DNA of 64,000 nt from CAYZJB01 sp964478735 (GCA_964478735.1 CAYZJB010000006.1:1-64000); one strand, 5' to 3'. Counted from the first letter of the stretch, positions 34,003 through 43,602 are shown. Notes: generated from the letters alone by a model not told the origin. Numbers and translations: made by a program.

Positions 34003-36084
34003 ATGAACCTCGTTTTCTTCGTATTGTGGGTTGGAACATCGTACCCCGATTCGGCGCACGTCTATGAACTGCTTCAGAAGGCCGCGACCGCCGTCGGGAT
34101 GGATGCGCGACAATCCCTCGCCTATGCCGACAGCGCACTTCGGCTCGCCCGCCAGAATCACGATCCCTTTGCCGTTGCCGAGGCACGATTTCACATCGGT
34201 ACCTCACTTTTCTGGCTCGGGCATTATTCGGATGCCCGCGACAGCCTGATCGTCGCCCGCACACAATTTGAATCGTTGGATTCAACGTCCGGTGTCGTCA
34301 AGTGCTGGCGCAATATCGGCCTCACCTACTGGCGGTCGGGACAGTACGTCGAAGCGATGAACTGCTATCAGCGCGGTCTCGACGTACTCGAACGGCGTGA
34401 CAATCCGACCCTTCGCGCGGGCCTGCTCAATAACATGGGCCTCATTTACGAACTGCAGGGCGACTATCCGTCGGCGCTCGATTGTTACTTGAAATCTCTT
34501 GAAATCAGTGAACACGAAGGGTTGGATAACTACATCACGATCACTCAGATGAACATTGGGACCATTTATCAGTACAAAGGCGACCTCGATAACTCACTTC
34601 GTTACCATCAAAAGGCGCTTGAACGCATCGAAAAATCCGGAGAGAGCCGGAACCTCCGATTCTGTCTGACTCACATTGGTTCCGTCTACCGTGATAAAAA
34701 AATGCCCGCGCGGGCGCTGGCGGCGTTCGAAAGGGCCCTCACGGCTTCGCGCCAGGCAGACGAACCCGACGGCATCATTATCTGTCTCAATCTGGCAGCC
34801 GGTGTGCAAATCGACCTGGAACGGAATCGCGAAGCCGAACAACGTCTGGAAGAGGCCCTGCGTCTCGCCGTACAAACGGGATTGCGCGAAGAAGAAATTA
34901 CGAGCCGCCGGCTTCTTGCCAAAATCCGTGAAAAAAGCGGCGATTGGAAGCGCGCGGCCGCCTCGCTGGATACCTGCCTCGCGCTGGCCGGATCCATCGG
35001 CTTGCGGCGTGAAACGTTCGAATCCGCCAGCCAGTTAACGGCTCTGTACACATCCAAGGGACGATACCGGGAAGCCCTGGATGCGTACCGAATCGCGGTG
35101 GCCGCCAAAGACAGTCTCATCAACGAAGCCAAACTGAAGGAACTGGCGCGGCTGGAATTTCGACAGGCGATGAACGTGAAAGAACGCGAAAACGAGCTGC
35201 TTCGCAAAAACATGGCGCTCCAGCAACTGGAACTCGATCGTGAATTGCTGTACACCCGCGCCCTGATCATCGCCATGATCATGCTGAGCGTGATCGCATC
35301 GGTGGCCGCTTATGCCCTGGTACAAAAACGTAAATCGCACCGGCAATTGGACGCGATGAACCAGGTCATCTCCGATCAAAACAAACAACTCAAACAGCTC
35401 AACGAAAAAAAGAACGAGTTTTTGGGCATCGTCGCCCATGATCTGCGGAACCCCATCTCGGCGATCGGCAGCGTCGTCGAATTGCTGGAACTGCCGGGAG
35501 AAATTACGGAACCCGAACGCTCGGAAATGTTCGCCGAGCTCAAGCGGACCACGCGGCGTCTACGTCAGATGGTGGAAGACCTGCTCGACGTTTCGGCCAT
35601 CGAATCGGGCAAAATTTCGATCGACATGCAGCCCGTCGATCTGGAAAATCTTACGCTATCGATTCTTCGCCTGCAAAAAATCATCGCGGAAAAAAAACAT
35701 ATCGACGTAGGGTTACGCCCGCCGCAAGGGCATCCCGTCGTCCTGGGAGATCCCAATCGCGTGGCTGAGGTCATCGACAATCTGGTCAGCAATGCGATCA
35801 AGTACACCCATCCCGGCGGATCCGTCGAAGTTCGCTTCGAAGAAGCGGACCACCGTTGGATCGTACATATTCAGGATTCCGGTCAGGGGCTGTATCCGGA
35901 GGAACTGGCCCACGTGTTCGACAGATCCCGGCCGTTGAGTTCGAAACCGACCGGAGGAGAATTGTCCACGGGACTCGGCCTGATCGTCGTCAAAAAAATC
36001 GTCGAGCTTCACGGCGGAGAGATCTGGGTCACGTCGGAAAAAAACAAAGGCTCGTGCTTCAGTTTCAGCCTCTCTTCCGCGTAA
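34003..36084 (+). CDS. TPR-repeat sensor histidine kinase
   Basis: 693 residues. Short N-terminal signal sequence, then an extracytoplasmic array of about eight TPRs (residues 20-375; units such as AMNCYQRGLDVLERRDNP and ALDCYLKSLEISEHEG). A coiled coil (375-410) and one membrane helix (about 416-440) lead to a second coiled coil and the kinase. The phospho-accepting His479 is in VAHDLRNPISA; the HATPase has LVSNAIKYTHPGG, DSGQGL and GLGLIVVKKIVELHGG. TPR-fronted kinases of this build are typical of Bacteroidota. It converges with the LytTR regulator gene two bases away but is not its obvious partner, since that regulator has its own LytS-type kinase. Confidence 0.9.
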   Translation: MNLVFFVLWVGTSYPDSAHVYELLQKAATAVGMDARQSLAYADSALRLARQNHDPFAVAEARFHIGTSLFWLGHYSDARDSLIVARTQFESLDSTSGVVKCWRNIGLTYWRSGQYVEAMNCYQRGLDVLERRDNPTLRAGLLNNMGLIYELQGDYPSALDCYLKSLEISEHEGLDNYITITQMNIGTIYQYKGDLDNSLRYHQKALERIEKSGESRNLRFCLTHIGSVYRDKKMPARALAAFERALTASRQADEPDGIIICLNLAAGVQIDLERNREAEQRLEEALRLAVQTGLREEEITSRRLLAKIREKSGDWKRAAASLDTCLALAGSIGLRRETFESASQLTALYTSKGRYREALDAYRIAVAAKDSLINEAKLKELARLEFRQAMNVKERENELLRKNMALQQLELDRELLYTRALIIAMIMLSVIASVAAYALVQKRKSHRQLDAMNQVISDQNKQLKQLNEKKNEFLGIVAHDLRNPISAIGSVVELLELPGEITEPERSEMFAELKRTTRRLRQMVEDLLDVSAIESGKISIDMQPVDLENLTLSILRLQKIIAEKKHIDVGLRPPQGHPVVLGDPNRVAEVIDNLVSNAIKYTHPGGSVEVRFEEADHRWIVHIQDSGQGLYPEELAHVFDRSRPLSSKPTGGELSTGLGLIVVKKIVELHGGEIWVTSEKNKGSCFSFSLSSA

Positions 36085-36086
36085 TC

Positions 36087-36857
36087 TTACGCATCGTTTT
36101 TCCCTGAAGGACCCGCGCCGATTTTTTCAAGGAGCGCCGTTTTAAACTGCCTGCCGACCGGAATGCGTTCGCCGTTTTTGAGAATGACGATGCCTTCTCC
36201 CCGGGCCCACGGCGCGATTTCACGAATACGGTCGATTCGAACGATATGGGAACGGTGGGTGCGTATAAATTCCGCCGGATCCAGTTTTTCTTCCAATCCA
36301 CGGATCGATTCGCGATGCAAGTACGATTCCCCGCGTGTGAAAAACTGAACGTATTTTTCCCGCGCCTCAATTCGCAGGACGTCGGCAAGATCGAGCAGGA
36401 TCTGACGGTTGCCCGTTCGGATCCACAAGCGGCGAAGATGGGAACGCCGTATTTCCGCGAGCAGGCAATCGATTTTTTCATCCACGACCGTCTGAGAACG
36501 GCGATTGTCGATGGCCCGAGTGACCGCCTGCACCAGGCGCTCTCGATCGAAGGGTTTGAGTAAATAGTCGAGAGCGTTGACCTCGAACGCCCGAATGGCA
36601 TATCGATCGAACGCCGTCGTAAAAACGATCAGCGGACGTTTCGACGGAAGCGCATCGAGCACCTCAAAGCCCGTCATCTTCGGCATCTGGATGTCGAGAA
36701 AAACAAGATCGGGGCGTTTATTTTCGATCTGGGTCAACGCTTCCACGCCGTTGCCCGCCTCGCCGACAACAACGAGCCGCGATTCGTCCTTCAGCAGGTG
36801 CCTCAGCCGTTTGCGGGCCGGCGGTTCATCGTCAACGATCAGCGCGCGCAGTGTCAT
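36087..36857 (-). CDS. LytTR-family response regulator
   Basis: 256 residues. Receiver domain (1-120): acidic D9/D10, phospho-acceptor Asp55 in FLDIQMPKM, YLLKPF lysine. LytTR DNA-binding domain (about 150-245): RIEAREKYVQFFTRGESYLHRESI and FIRTHRSHIVRIDRI. The start overlaps the end of the kinase gene by 26 bases, a classic LytS/LytTR operon. LytTR proteins bind short direct repeats; none was identified here. Confidence 0.92.
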   Translation of the reverse strand: MTLRALIVDDEPPARKRLRHLLKDESRLVVVGEAGNGVEALTQIENKRPDLVFLDIQMPKMTGFEVLDALPSKRPLIVFTTAFDRYAIRAFEVNALDYLLKPFDRERLVQAVTRAIDNRRSQTVVDEKIDCLLAEIRRSHLRRLWIRTGNRQILLDLADVLRIEAREKYVQFFTRGESYLHRESIRGLEEKLDPAEFIRTHRSHIVRIDRIREIAPWARGEGIVILKNGERIPVGRQFKTALLEKIGAGPSGKNDA

Positions 36858-37789
36858 AGACCGCTTCGACGGGTAAGGTTTCGAATGGCAGGCGGATCGT
36901 GACCGTCAGCCCGCCGTCCGATCCGTTGGAAAATTCCAGACGACCGGCCGTGCCGTACAGTTGATGTAGCCGTTCGCGCGTGCTCGACAGGCCGATACCG
37001 TCGGACGCGACGCCCGGCATTCCGGGACCGTTGTCGACGATGCGAAGGACCAATTCGTCCCCCTCCCGGTGTACCGACACGATTACCTCGATCCGTTCTC
37101 CGGCCGGATTGTGCCGAATGGCGTTTTCGACCAGCGGTTGCAACAAAAAAGCCGGTACGGCCGCGTCCGTGACGGATTCGTCGATCCGTACCTGTGCGTG
37201 CAATCGGTCTTCAAAACGCGTCTCCATGATCCGAAGATAGAGCNNNNNNNNNNNNNNNNNNNNNNNNNNNNNNNNNNNNNNNNNNNNNNNNNNNNNNNNN
37301 NNNNNNNNNNNNNNNNNNNNNNNNNNNNNNNNNNNNNNNNNNNGCCCAGTAGTGGACAAATTGTTTGTGATACTCCATCAGAAACCGGTAATCCAGGAAG
37401 CCGTAGTCGTAAAGACCGAGATCGAACCACTCGTACACCTCGATTCGGCTGTAAAACATCATCATCGTGTGCGTCATCCCGAGTAAAACGGAAATGACAA
37501 GATGAAGCGGCACGCTCCACCAGAGGTTGAATTTCTGAACGGGCCACCGCACAAAAGCCAGAATGATAAACGGCAAAATCAGAAAAGCCAGCCAGTGGCC
37601 GGTGACTTCCCAGATGAGCGGATATAAGAACGATATTCGCTCTCCTGCCGCGTGTTCGGACGTGTACACCGTTCCGGCGCTCAACAACGCCATGATCGTA
37701 TACAAGGCAAAAATAAGCGGCCAGTTCAAATGTGAAAAGCGAATCCACCGGTTCGGTATCAAGACCTTCTTGTGCCTGTCCTGTGCCAT
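36832..37789 (-). CDS. LytS/YehU-type sensor histidine kinase, interrupted by assembly gap
   Basis: The N-terminal part (37789 down to 37344) has three visible membrane helices (about residues 20-42, 54-80, 90-112). The C-terminal part (37243 down to 36832) is a HATPase with LVENAIRHNPAG, DNGPGMP and GIGLSSTRERLHQLYG. The missing middle must contain the last membrane helix and the histidine box (HFLFN type). The two parts are in different frames across the 100-N run, which only shows that the run length is arbitrary. Partner of the following LytTR regulator. Confidence 0.85.
37244..37343. other. Assembly gap (100 N)
   Basis: Exactly 100 undetermined bases inside the LytS-type kinase gene. 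A fixed 100-base placeholder means the true length is unknown. Confidence 0.98.
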
Positions 37790-37834
37790 GGCAGAAATGT
37801 AATCATTCGCGGGGCGTTTCCGAAGACGATTTTG

Positions 37835-38224
37835 CTATTGCACTTTTTTCCACGTCCGGGTATCGCCAAGCCATGAAAAGAGGCTGTAGACCCGTACCTG
37901 CAACGTTCGATCGTCGGTCAGTTCCGTCGAACAGGTTTTGTTGTTCGCCGGACTCGTCATCGTGCCGCCATCCCAGGAGCGCCCGTCATCATGGAACCGC
38001 AGTCCCGTCAGGATGATTCGTCCGACGAGTGTCGCCGCCGAGCGAGGAGCTTCTGCAGCACAGCCCGTGAATTTCAATTTCGTTTCATCGACGTAGACGA
38101 TACGACCGTACCACGCCTGGCCCTGCGCGTAAATTTCAATGTGCGCCGTCCGATCGTCCGTTTCCCATACGCCGGCAATCCGGTCAGACGGACCGGACAT
38201 CAGTAAAATCAAAAGACTCCACAT
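37835..38224 (-). CDS. DUF2147 domain protein
   Basis: 129 residues with a short N-terminal hydrophobic stretch, probably exported. GVWETDDRTAHIEIYAQGQAWYGRI and GTMTSPANNKTCSTELTDDRTLQVRVYSLFSWLGDTRTWKKV match the DUF2147 lipocalin-like beta-barrel family of exported proteins with no assigned function. AAAGGG precedes the ATG. Lies between the kinase and acyltransferase genes. Confidence 0.85.
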   Translation of the reverse strand: MWSLLILLMSGPSDRIAGVWETDDRTAHIEIYAQGQAWYGRIVYVDETKLKFTGCAAEAPRSAATLVGRIILTGLRFHDDGRSWDGGTMTSPANNKTCSTELTDDRTLQVRVYSLFSWLGDTRTWKKVQ

Positions 38225-38243
38225 GATGACAACCCTTTCTTAT

Positions 38244-39431
38244 TTATTCGGAACCCATTGATGAAAACTGTCGTAACGGTATCGCCACTTGCCGTGGCCT
38301 CAGGGTCTTCATTTTCAGCCCGAACAACGGGCGCAGCCACGGCACTCGCCGGACGAATTCATACAGCAGGGCACTGCCGCCGAACGTGGCGGCGGCGAGC
38401 AGCACAAATTTCAATCCGACGGGCCAGTCCAGGGGCGCGAGGTAAAACCCGACGATCACCGTAATCGTTTGATGAAAAATATAAAACGGATACACGGCCT
38501 CGTTCGCCCAGGTCAGAAACCGGTTTCCAAAAGTCAGATGATGCCGGGCAAACCCCAGGCATGTGAGAATCCACAGCCAGATGTTCAAGCTGCGTATGGG
38601 ACGGTAGATCATCATCATCCACAACGGAGGATTTTCGATGTCCAGTTCCCAGAACAGAATGATGACCATAAACGTTGCCGCGGCAAATCCCAATATGTGC
38701 AGACGACATCGTACCAGTGTTCCCCAGAACGTGGTCGCGTTGACGAAAAGATATCCAAAAGAGAACACAATAAGCATGCTCGTCAACTGCGCCCAGTCGT
38801 CGAACACATTATTGTTATTACTGGGCCAGAATGGGCGCAGGCAGACTTCGCTCACGGCTATCAGCACAAATGGCAGCACAACGCGCGAAGCATTGGAAAA
38901 CCATCGCTGAATCTCCATGAGGTACAGACGACCGGAGGAAGATTTGAAGAAACTGAACAGGGGCAGCATGACCAGGGAATACAGAAAGATATATGGAATG
39001 TACCATAGATGGTGCCAAGAGAAATTGCCCTCAGGATAGGGAATGAAATTCAGCACCGTCTTGTAGAATTCCACGAAAGAAAACGCCGCCCCCTGAAATA
39101 ACCGCTCGTAATACACCTGAGGCGGAATGACGACCAACATCCCGACAAGTAGCGGTAACAACAGTCGTTTGCAACGTTCAAGAACAAACCGACCTGGAGA
39201 ATATTTGTCCAGCATAAACCACACTGCCGCACCGGAAATAAAAAACAGCAGCGGCATGCGCCACTGATTGAAGAAGGCCATGACGATTTCGATCCACTCT
39301 ACCGTCACATTGTTTTTGACGTGCCAGCCCCACGTGTTGAACATCATGCCGGTATGAAAAAAAATCAAAACGCCGAAGGCCAGGACCCTCAGCCAGTCCA
39401 GTTCATAACGCCGTTGATATCCTTCGCTCAT
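38244..39431 (-). CDS. Acyltransferase family 3 membrane protein
   Basis: 395 residues from ATG 39431 (AAAAGGAGT upstream). About ten membrane helices. The N-terminal RYELDWLRVLAFGVLIFFHTGM and FISGAAVWFML are hallmarks of acyltransferase 3 proteins (OafA/OpgC type), which transfer acyl groups from the cytoplasm onto extracytoplasmic glycans. The histidine in FFHTGM is the likely catalytic residue. The product modified cannot be told from the context. Confidence 0.88.
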   Translation of the reverse strand: MSEGYQRRYELDWLRVLAFGVLIFFHTGMMFNTWGWHVKNNVTVEWIEIVMAFFNQWRMPLLFFISGAAVWFMLDKYSPGRFVLERCKRLLLPLLVGMLVVIPPQVYYERLFQGAAFSFVEFYKTVLNFIPYPEGNFSWHHLWYIPYIFLYSLVMLPLFSFFKSSSGRLYLMEIQRWFSNASRVVLPFVLIAVSEVCLRPFWPSNNNNVFDDWAQLTSMLIVFSFGYLFVNATTFWGTLVRCRLHILGFAAATFMVIILFWELDIENPPLWMMMIYRPIRSLNIWLWILTCLGFARHHLTFGNRFLTWANEAVYPFYIFHQTITVIVGFYLAPLDWPVGLKFVLLAAATFGGSALLYEFVRRVPWLRPLFGLKMKTLRPRQVAIPLRQFSSMGSE

Positions 39432-39542
39432 AACGACTCCTTTTTGATCAATCAAAAAAGAAATCGTTCGTCTCGACAGCAAAATGTCACCATCGACGAC
39501 CCGGAGGAACGAACAGCGGAAAGAAGGGAATGAAAGGCGGGG

Positions 39543-40568
39543 CTATTTCAACCAGTTTTTCATGTGCCAGCGGCCTCCACTCCAGATCCGAAGGCCACTA
39601 CGGGTTTCAATACAGGCTGGAAACCCGATTTCCTGATTGATATCGAGCGACGACAGATTGAGCAGGGTCAGCCATTTTTTTTGGTTCATGTCGTACGCCT
39701 GAAAAAGGTAGGTCAGGGAATCGCTTTTCGTAAGGGCGGCGCCGAGGACGCCGTAAACGAAGTTCTCGTGAACGGTAAAAATATTGAAATCGTCCGGAAG
39801 GGAAAGGCCCGTCACGTTTTTGGTTTCCAGGTCATAGGCCAGACGCGTGGCCCCGTGCTGAAGGATGACTTGCGATCCGTCGAAAGCGGAAATGTGCGAC
39901 GGCCCGCTCGCTTCCGCCGTCACGGGCAGCGGGATTGAATCCAGAGTACGGCGCTTTCGGTCATACCGGTAAAGATTCGGTGCCCGCCAGGTCAGGACCG
40001 TATGGCCGTACCACTTCACGCTGGGCCAGAAAAAAGGAATGCCGACCGAATCCGATACGAGCATCGCTTTCCGGTCATCCACCAATCGATCGTCGCCGGA
40101 CCACGGAAGAAAGTACACGCGTTCGTACGCATCGGTCGAATGCTGCTCGTTTTGTGTCATCATCAGTACGCCGTCGGACATGACACCGCATAAAACGGGA
40201 TAGTACAGCGAACCGGGTAGGGAGACGAATTCCAACGTTTCGATACGGCCGTTCCGCAGTCGCTGAAACGTACCATCCCATCCCACGATCGTCTGCTTGT
40301 CAAGGACCCAGATGGGAACGAAACTCTGTATCATCCCGATCGTGTCACGATAAATAAGGCGAGCTCTTTTCTCATTGAGTTTCTGCATGTAAAAAGAATT
40401 CTGAGACACGGGACGTCCGCGGTTGGGTTCTTGTTCCAGATATTCATTAACGTTCCACACCAGCCAATCCTCCGTCGCCACCATCAAAAACGCCCTGTCG
40501 GGTGACGGAATGATCGTTTCCTGGGCCATCAGGGTGAAAGGAAAGAATAGCCAGAGCAAACGTCGCAT
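39543..40568 (-). CDS. Hypothetical secreted WD40/Kelch-like propeller protein
   Basis: 341 residues from ATG 40568 (MRRLLWLFFPFTLMAQ signal peptide, cleavage after AQ). An upstream in-frame extension runs through intergenic repeat and is not plausible. The mature part is beta-strand-rich with repeated LVWNVNEYL, LYRYDRKRRTLDSIPL and LAYDLETKNVTGLSL units, as in degenerate propellers. No family recognised. It stands alone between the acyltransferase gene and the repeat/terminator region. No clear ribosome site. Confidence 0.6.
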   Translation of the reverse strand: MRRLLWLFFPFTLMAQETIIPSPDRAFLMVATEDWLVWNVNEYLEQEPNRGRPVSQNSFYMQKLNEKRARLIYRDTIGMIQSFVPIWVLDKQTIVGWDGTFQRLRNGRIETLEFVSLPGSLYYPVLCGVMSDGVLMMTQNEQHSTDAYERVYFLPWSGDDRLVDDRKAMLVSDSVGIPFFWPSVKWYGHTVLTWRAPNLYRYDRKRRTLDSIPLPVTAEASGPSHISAFDGSQVILQHGATRLAYDLETKNVTGLSLPDDFNIFTVHENFVYGVLGAALTKSDSLTYLFQAYDMNQKKWLTLLNLSSLDINQEIGFPACIETRSGLRIWSGGRWHMKNWLK

Positions 40569-40616
40569 GAGGCAACTTATGGCGAATTTGACAACAAAGC
40601 AATTTTTGCCGGTATG

Positions 40617-40755
40617 TACCACAGAGAGGACCGTGCACACAGAGTTTGTATTTGCATGTTGGATCTTCTCCGCGATCTCAGCGGCCTCCGCGTTGAAAAT
40701 CCTCCTAAACAACAAAACCGACCAGGACTTCCTCCGCGCCCTCCGCGTTGAAAGT
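40617..40755. repeat. Intergenic CACAGAG / CCGCG repeat tract, copy 3
   Basis: The left part contains ACCACAGAGAGGACCGTG and CACACAGAG. The right part contains CTCCGCGATCTCAGCGG, CCTCCGCGTTGAAA and again CTCCGCGTTGAAAG. This is a complex of the degenerate repeat also present at 12879-12961 and 24955-24980. It fills most of the 253-base gap 40569-40821. Confidence 0.55.
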
Positions 40756-40765
40756 CTCCCCAATC

Positions 40766-40799
40766 AAAAAAACCGGCCAGGATTGCCTGCCGGTTTTTT
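40766..40799 (-). terminator. Bidirectional intrinsic terminator after DPP III
   Basis: Stem AACCGGC (40771-40777) with GCCGGTT (40789-40795), 11-base loop, flanked by A-run and T-run on opposite sides, so it works on both strands. It stands 23 bases after the DPP III stop codon. Confidence 0.8.
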
Positions 40800-40821
40800 C
40801 ATCATCGCCTCGATCGGGATC

Positions 40822-42468
40822 TTATAATGTCTTGACCACCGCGTAGGTCGTATTGAGATCGCGCGGGATATCGGACAGTTTCGCGAGGTCCGCTTTGATC
40901 TCGTCAGTAAGAGTACCGTACTTTTCCAGGAACGCCCGTGCCGCTTCGTAATCGCCTTCCGCCTGTATGTTCAGCAGTGTCTTCGCCAGCTCCGTCACCC
41001 CGACGTGAAATTGGTCGTGGTGAACCACCCACTGGCCCTGCGCGTTACGTCCGACGGCTCCCTGTTCCGCCAAAAAAGCCATCTGAGCGATGTTGGCTTT
41101 CCCGTGGGCTTCCTCGGCGCCGAACCGGATGCTGCGGAAAAGTCCGGCGAGATAGGTGACCTCGAATTTTTTCAGCATCTCGTCGTCGTACATGCCCTGC
41201 CGTTTGAAATACTCCATATTATAGATGCCGACGACGTCCGCTTTCGCTTCCTCCAACGGGCTGTAGAGTTCCTTCAATGCCTTGCGTACCTCTAATTTGT
41301 CGTTGCCGTAGACAAATCCGCGGCCCAGCGTGTGGGAGACTTCGTGCATGGTCACGAACGTCGTAAAGGCTTTTTGATCGAGGTACGAATGGTCCTCGGC
41401 GGTCAGCAGGCGTTGACCGATGGGCACGAGAATTTTCTGGAATTTCGCTTCCATAATGTTTTTGTACATCTGCTTTTTGCCGCCGTACTCTTCGTGAACT
41501 TTCGGATCGTTGGGTAAAGAAGCTGCTATCGTCTTGATTCCCGCCTGGAAGTCGCCTCCAAAATAGGCAATGTTCACGACCTCGAGCACGTTGCCCTTGC
41601 CGGCGCCGTCGCGGATGTATTCTTTTTTCGAGGGTAGATTTTTTTCCAAGGCGTCCAAATGAGACTGGAAAACCTGCAACTCTGCCGTTCCCTCGGGATC
41701 TTTGACCATGACGGCCGTTTCGTATGCCGTTTTATAATTGAACAAACCGTCTTCATAATTTTCGATCGGACCGATCACCACGTCGATGTTGTTGTCTTTC
41801 AGTTTCATCCATAAAACGTCGGACTCGTAGTAATTGTCCGCCTCGATCGCCGTGGCACGCGCCGCCAGGTATTTTTTCAGCGATTCGTTCTCTGCCAGTT
41901 CCGATGCCTGGCGCAGCAGTGCGGCGATTTCCGTCACGTGGGTTTTATATTCTTCATGGTAAGGTACAGCTTTGAGTTTGTCCCCGTCGCGACGCACCAC
42001 CGTATAGAGTCCGATCAGGTCTTTTTCCTGCGCCGGATTCGCCTTCAGATAGGCTTCGAATTCCTCCTTCGTCATGCCGTCGGGATAAAACGTTCCGCCT
42101 TCGGGCCGTTTGACCGGACCCTGGCCGACGAAGCGACTTTCATGGATCCTTTCATACGGACCGTAGGAGATCATGACGTACTCGAGCGTGTCTTTTGATG
42201 CGGCATCGGTTCGCGCCTTGAGCATGTCCCGTACGGCAACGGCGTCGGCCGCCGTTTGCATCCAGAAAATCTCATCGGCGTGTTGACCGGCCTTGACGAG
42301 CAGCTTGACAATTTCTTTTTCCTTGTCCGACAGATGGTCCATCTTGACGGAAATTTCGATCGGAGCGAATTCCTCGACCAGCTTTTGCATTTCGCTTTTC
42401 ACAACGGGCTCCTTTTTGACCGAACACCCGGCCAGCGCAATCACAACGAGCAATACAATCGGTTTCAT
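40822..42468 (-). CDS. Dipeptidyl-peptidase III (M49) lipoprotein with HExxH pentapeptide
   Basis: 548 residues. Lipobox ALAGCS (Cys15). M49 fold: zinc motif HEVSHTLG (a HExxH pentapeptide instead of the usual HExxGH) and the second motif EEAKAD carrying the zinc Glu and partner. VGQGPVKRPEGGTFYPDGMT near residue 100 and GKANIAQMAF are also family-like. Shorter than eukaryotic enzymes (about 730). The pentapeptide and reduced size resemble the known Caldithrix abyssi DPP III. It cleaves dipeptides from the N-terminus of short peptides, here probably in the periplasm. Own promoter upstream and terminator downstream, so monocistronic. Confidence 0.88.
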   Translation of the reverse strand: MKPIVLLVVIALAGCSVKKEPVVKSEMQKLVEEFAPIEISVKMDHLSDKEKEIVKLLVKAGQHADEIFWMQTAADAVAVRDMLKARTDAASKDTLEYVMISYGPYERIHESRFVGQGPVKRPEGGTFYPDGMTKEEFEAYLKANPAQEKDLIGLYTVVRRDGDKLKAVPYHEEYKTHVTEIAALLRQASELAENESLKKYLAARATAIEADNYYESDVLWMKLKDNNIDVVIGPIENYEDGLFNYKTAYETAVMVKDPEGTAELQVFQSHLDALEKNLPSKKEYIRDGAGKGNVLEVVNIAYFGGDFQAGIKTIAASLPNDPKVHEEYGGKKQMYKNIMEAKFQKILVPIGQRLLTAEDHSYLDQKAFTTFVTMHEVSHTLGRGFVYGNDKLEVRKALKELYSPLEEAKADVVGIYNMEYFKRQGMYDDEMLKKFEVTYLAGLFRSIRFGAEEAHGKANIAQMAFLAEQGAVGRNAQGQWVVHHDQFHVGVTELAKTLLNIQAEGDYEAARAFLEKYGTLTDEIKADLAKLSDIPRDLNTTYAVVKTL

Positions 42469-42496
42469 GGCGATCCTTTGTGGGTTAAGAGTCGGG

Positions 42497-42527
42497 CAAA
42501 TATAGACGGGTAGTTTTCCGATTGCAA
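42497..42527 (-). promoter_or_regulatory. Bacteroidetes-type promoter of DPP III
   Basis: On the minus strand TTG (42527-42525), a 20-base spacer, TATATTTG (42504-42497), exact match; start codon at 42468, about 28 bases further. Confidence 0.65.
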
Positions 42528-42565
42528 GGATGACGGTCAGGAAAAATCGAGGACATCAAAACTGT

Positions 42566-43098
42566 TTACTTCCACACAAACACCACGTGGTCCTCCCCCA
42601 TTCCAAGCTCACGTTCATCGACGTTCTCCTGCAGCAACTGCCGCCACCGTCGAAGTATGGCCCGGCCGAATGAGATCTCAACCATCGACTCATTGTCACG
42701 GATCGACCATTCGTCCGTATGCCCCTCGGATGGATGGTAGATCAATCGAAGAAACCGCCGGTCCTCGTACGCCCCGTCGAAATCACACCGGTCAAGCCAT
42801 TCCCGGGTGACCGACGTGACGGATAGTCTGACATCGACATGATTCGTCATTGCCTCGAATCGATCAAGGAGCTTCATGAAGAAGGCCGTCCCTTTTTCAT
42901 CGGCAGCAAAATGCCACTCACTGCCCAGCCATCCGTCGCTTTTAAACTTCCAGAAATGGATCCGGCCAGCCTGGATTGGATCGCTCAGAACATCACCCGA
43001 GTTTGTCTTGTCTCACCCGGTCGCCCGACCCGGAAGCGACTGTCAATTGCATGCCAAATGTCATATTCAAACGTACCGATTTTAGATATTCTTAACTA
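42566..43098 (-). pseudogene. Hypothetical protein gene, probably frameshifted
   Basis: An ATG at 42877 opens 103 codons, but the same frame stays open and protein-like 45 codons further upstream (IHFWKFKSDGWLGSEWH, then DEKGTAFF) to a TGA at 43015-43013 with no start codon. Just beyond, another frame gives FEYDIWHAIDSRFRVGRPGE (to about 43070). Joined with a shift near 43005-43015 they make one protein of about 170 residues with no recognised family. Either the gene is broken or one base is wrong in the assembly. The C-terminal part has Arg/Glu-rich alpha+beta character. Confidence 0.5.
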
Positions 43099-43176
43099 TG
43101 AAAAGATGCAAGGTTTTTGCCATTGAATCCTGGCTGCAACCTTGGCCATATTGGCATATAAAAGTCGGAGGTCGTC

Positions 43177-43602
43177 ATGAAGAAGCTACTCACCATGCTT
43201 CTGCCCGCGCTTGTACTCGCGGCGTGCACACGCACCGCAACGAAACAGGAAACGGTCTCGATGCGAACGGTCGGACCGAAGGCCGCGTTTTTTCATCAAC
43301 CCATGGGATTGAAAATCGGCTGGTATCCATATGAAGAAGCGGCCACATATCAAATGAGCGAAGACGTCTGGAAAATCGTTTACTCGGACACGGTCCGACA
43401 GGGTTATATCCCCGTCATCATCGTCAACTATACCGATGAATCCAAAACCGTCTGGATCGACATGGGTGTGGACGACGCCATTCTGGGCAGACTGATCAAA
43501 CAAAGCCTCATGACCCAAAAGCCGATTCGTACGCCGTTTAATGAGTATTTGGAAGAGTCGGCGTGTTCGACCTGTCATCCTAAACACATACCCATCAAAT
43601 GA
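43177..43602 (+). CDS. Lipoprotein with C-terminal CxxCH heme motif
   Basis: 141 residues. Lipobox LAAC (Cys16). The body has no recognised family (MGLKIGWYPYEEAATYQM, GYIPVIIVNYTDES). The last residues contain CSTCHPKH, a single CxxCH heme-attachment motif ten residues from the end. GTCGGAGG precedes the ATG. It overlaps the next gene by four bases (ATGA), so both are co-translated. A periplasmic mono-heme protein is inferred; a zinc site is the alternative. Confidence 0.65.
   Translation: MKKLLTMLLPALVLAACTRTATKQETVSMRTVGPKAAFFHQPMGLKIGWYPYEEAATYQMSEDVWKIVYSDTVRQGYIPVIIVNYTDESKTVWIDMGVDDAILGRLIKQSLMTQKPIRTPFNEYLEESACSTCHPKHIPIK

Noticed and set aside
36832..37789. Frameshift in the LytS-type kinase
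   Set aside because: The frame change coincides with the 100-N placeholder, whose length is arbitrary, so it gives no evidence of a mutation.
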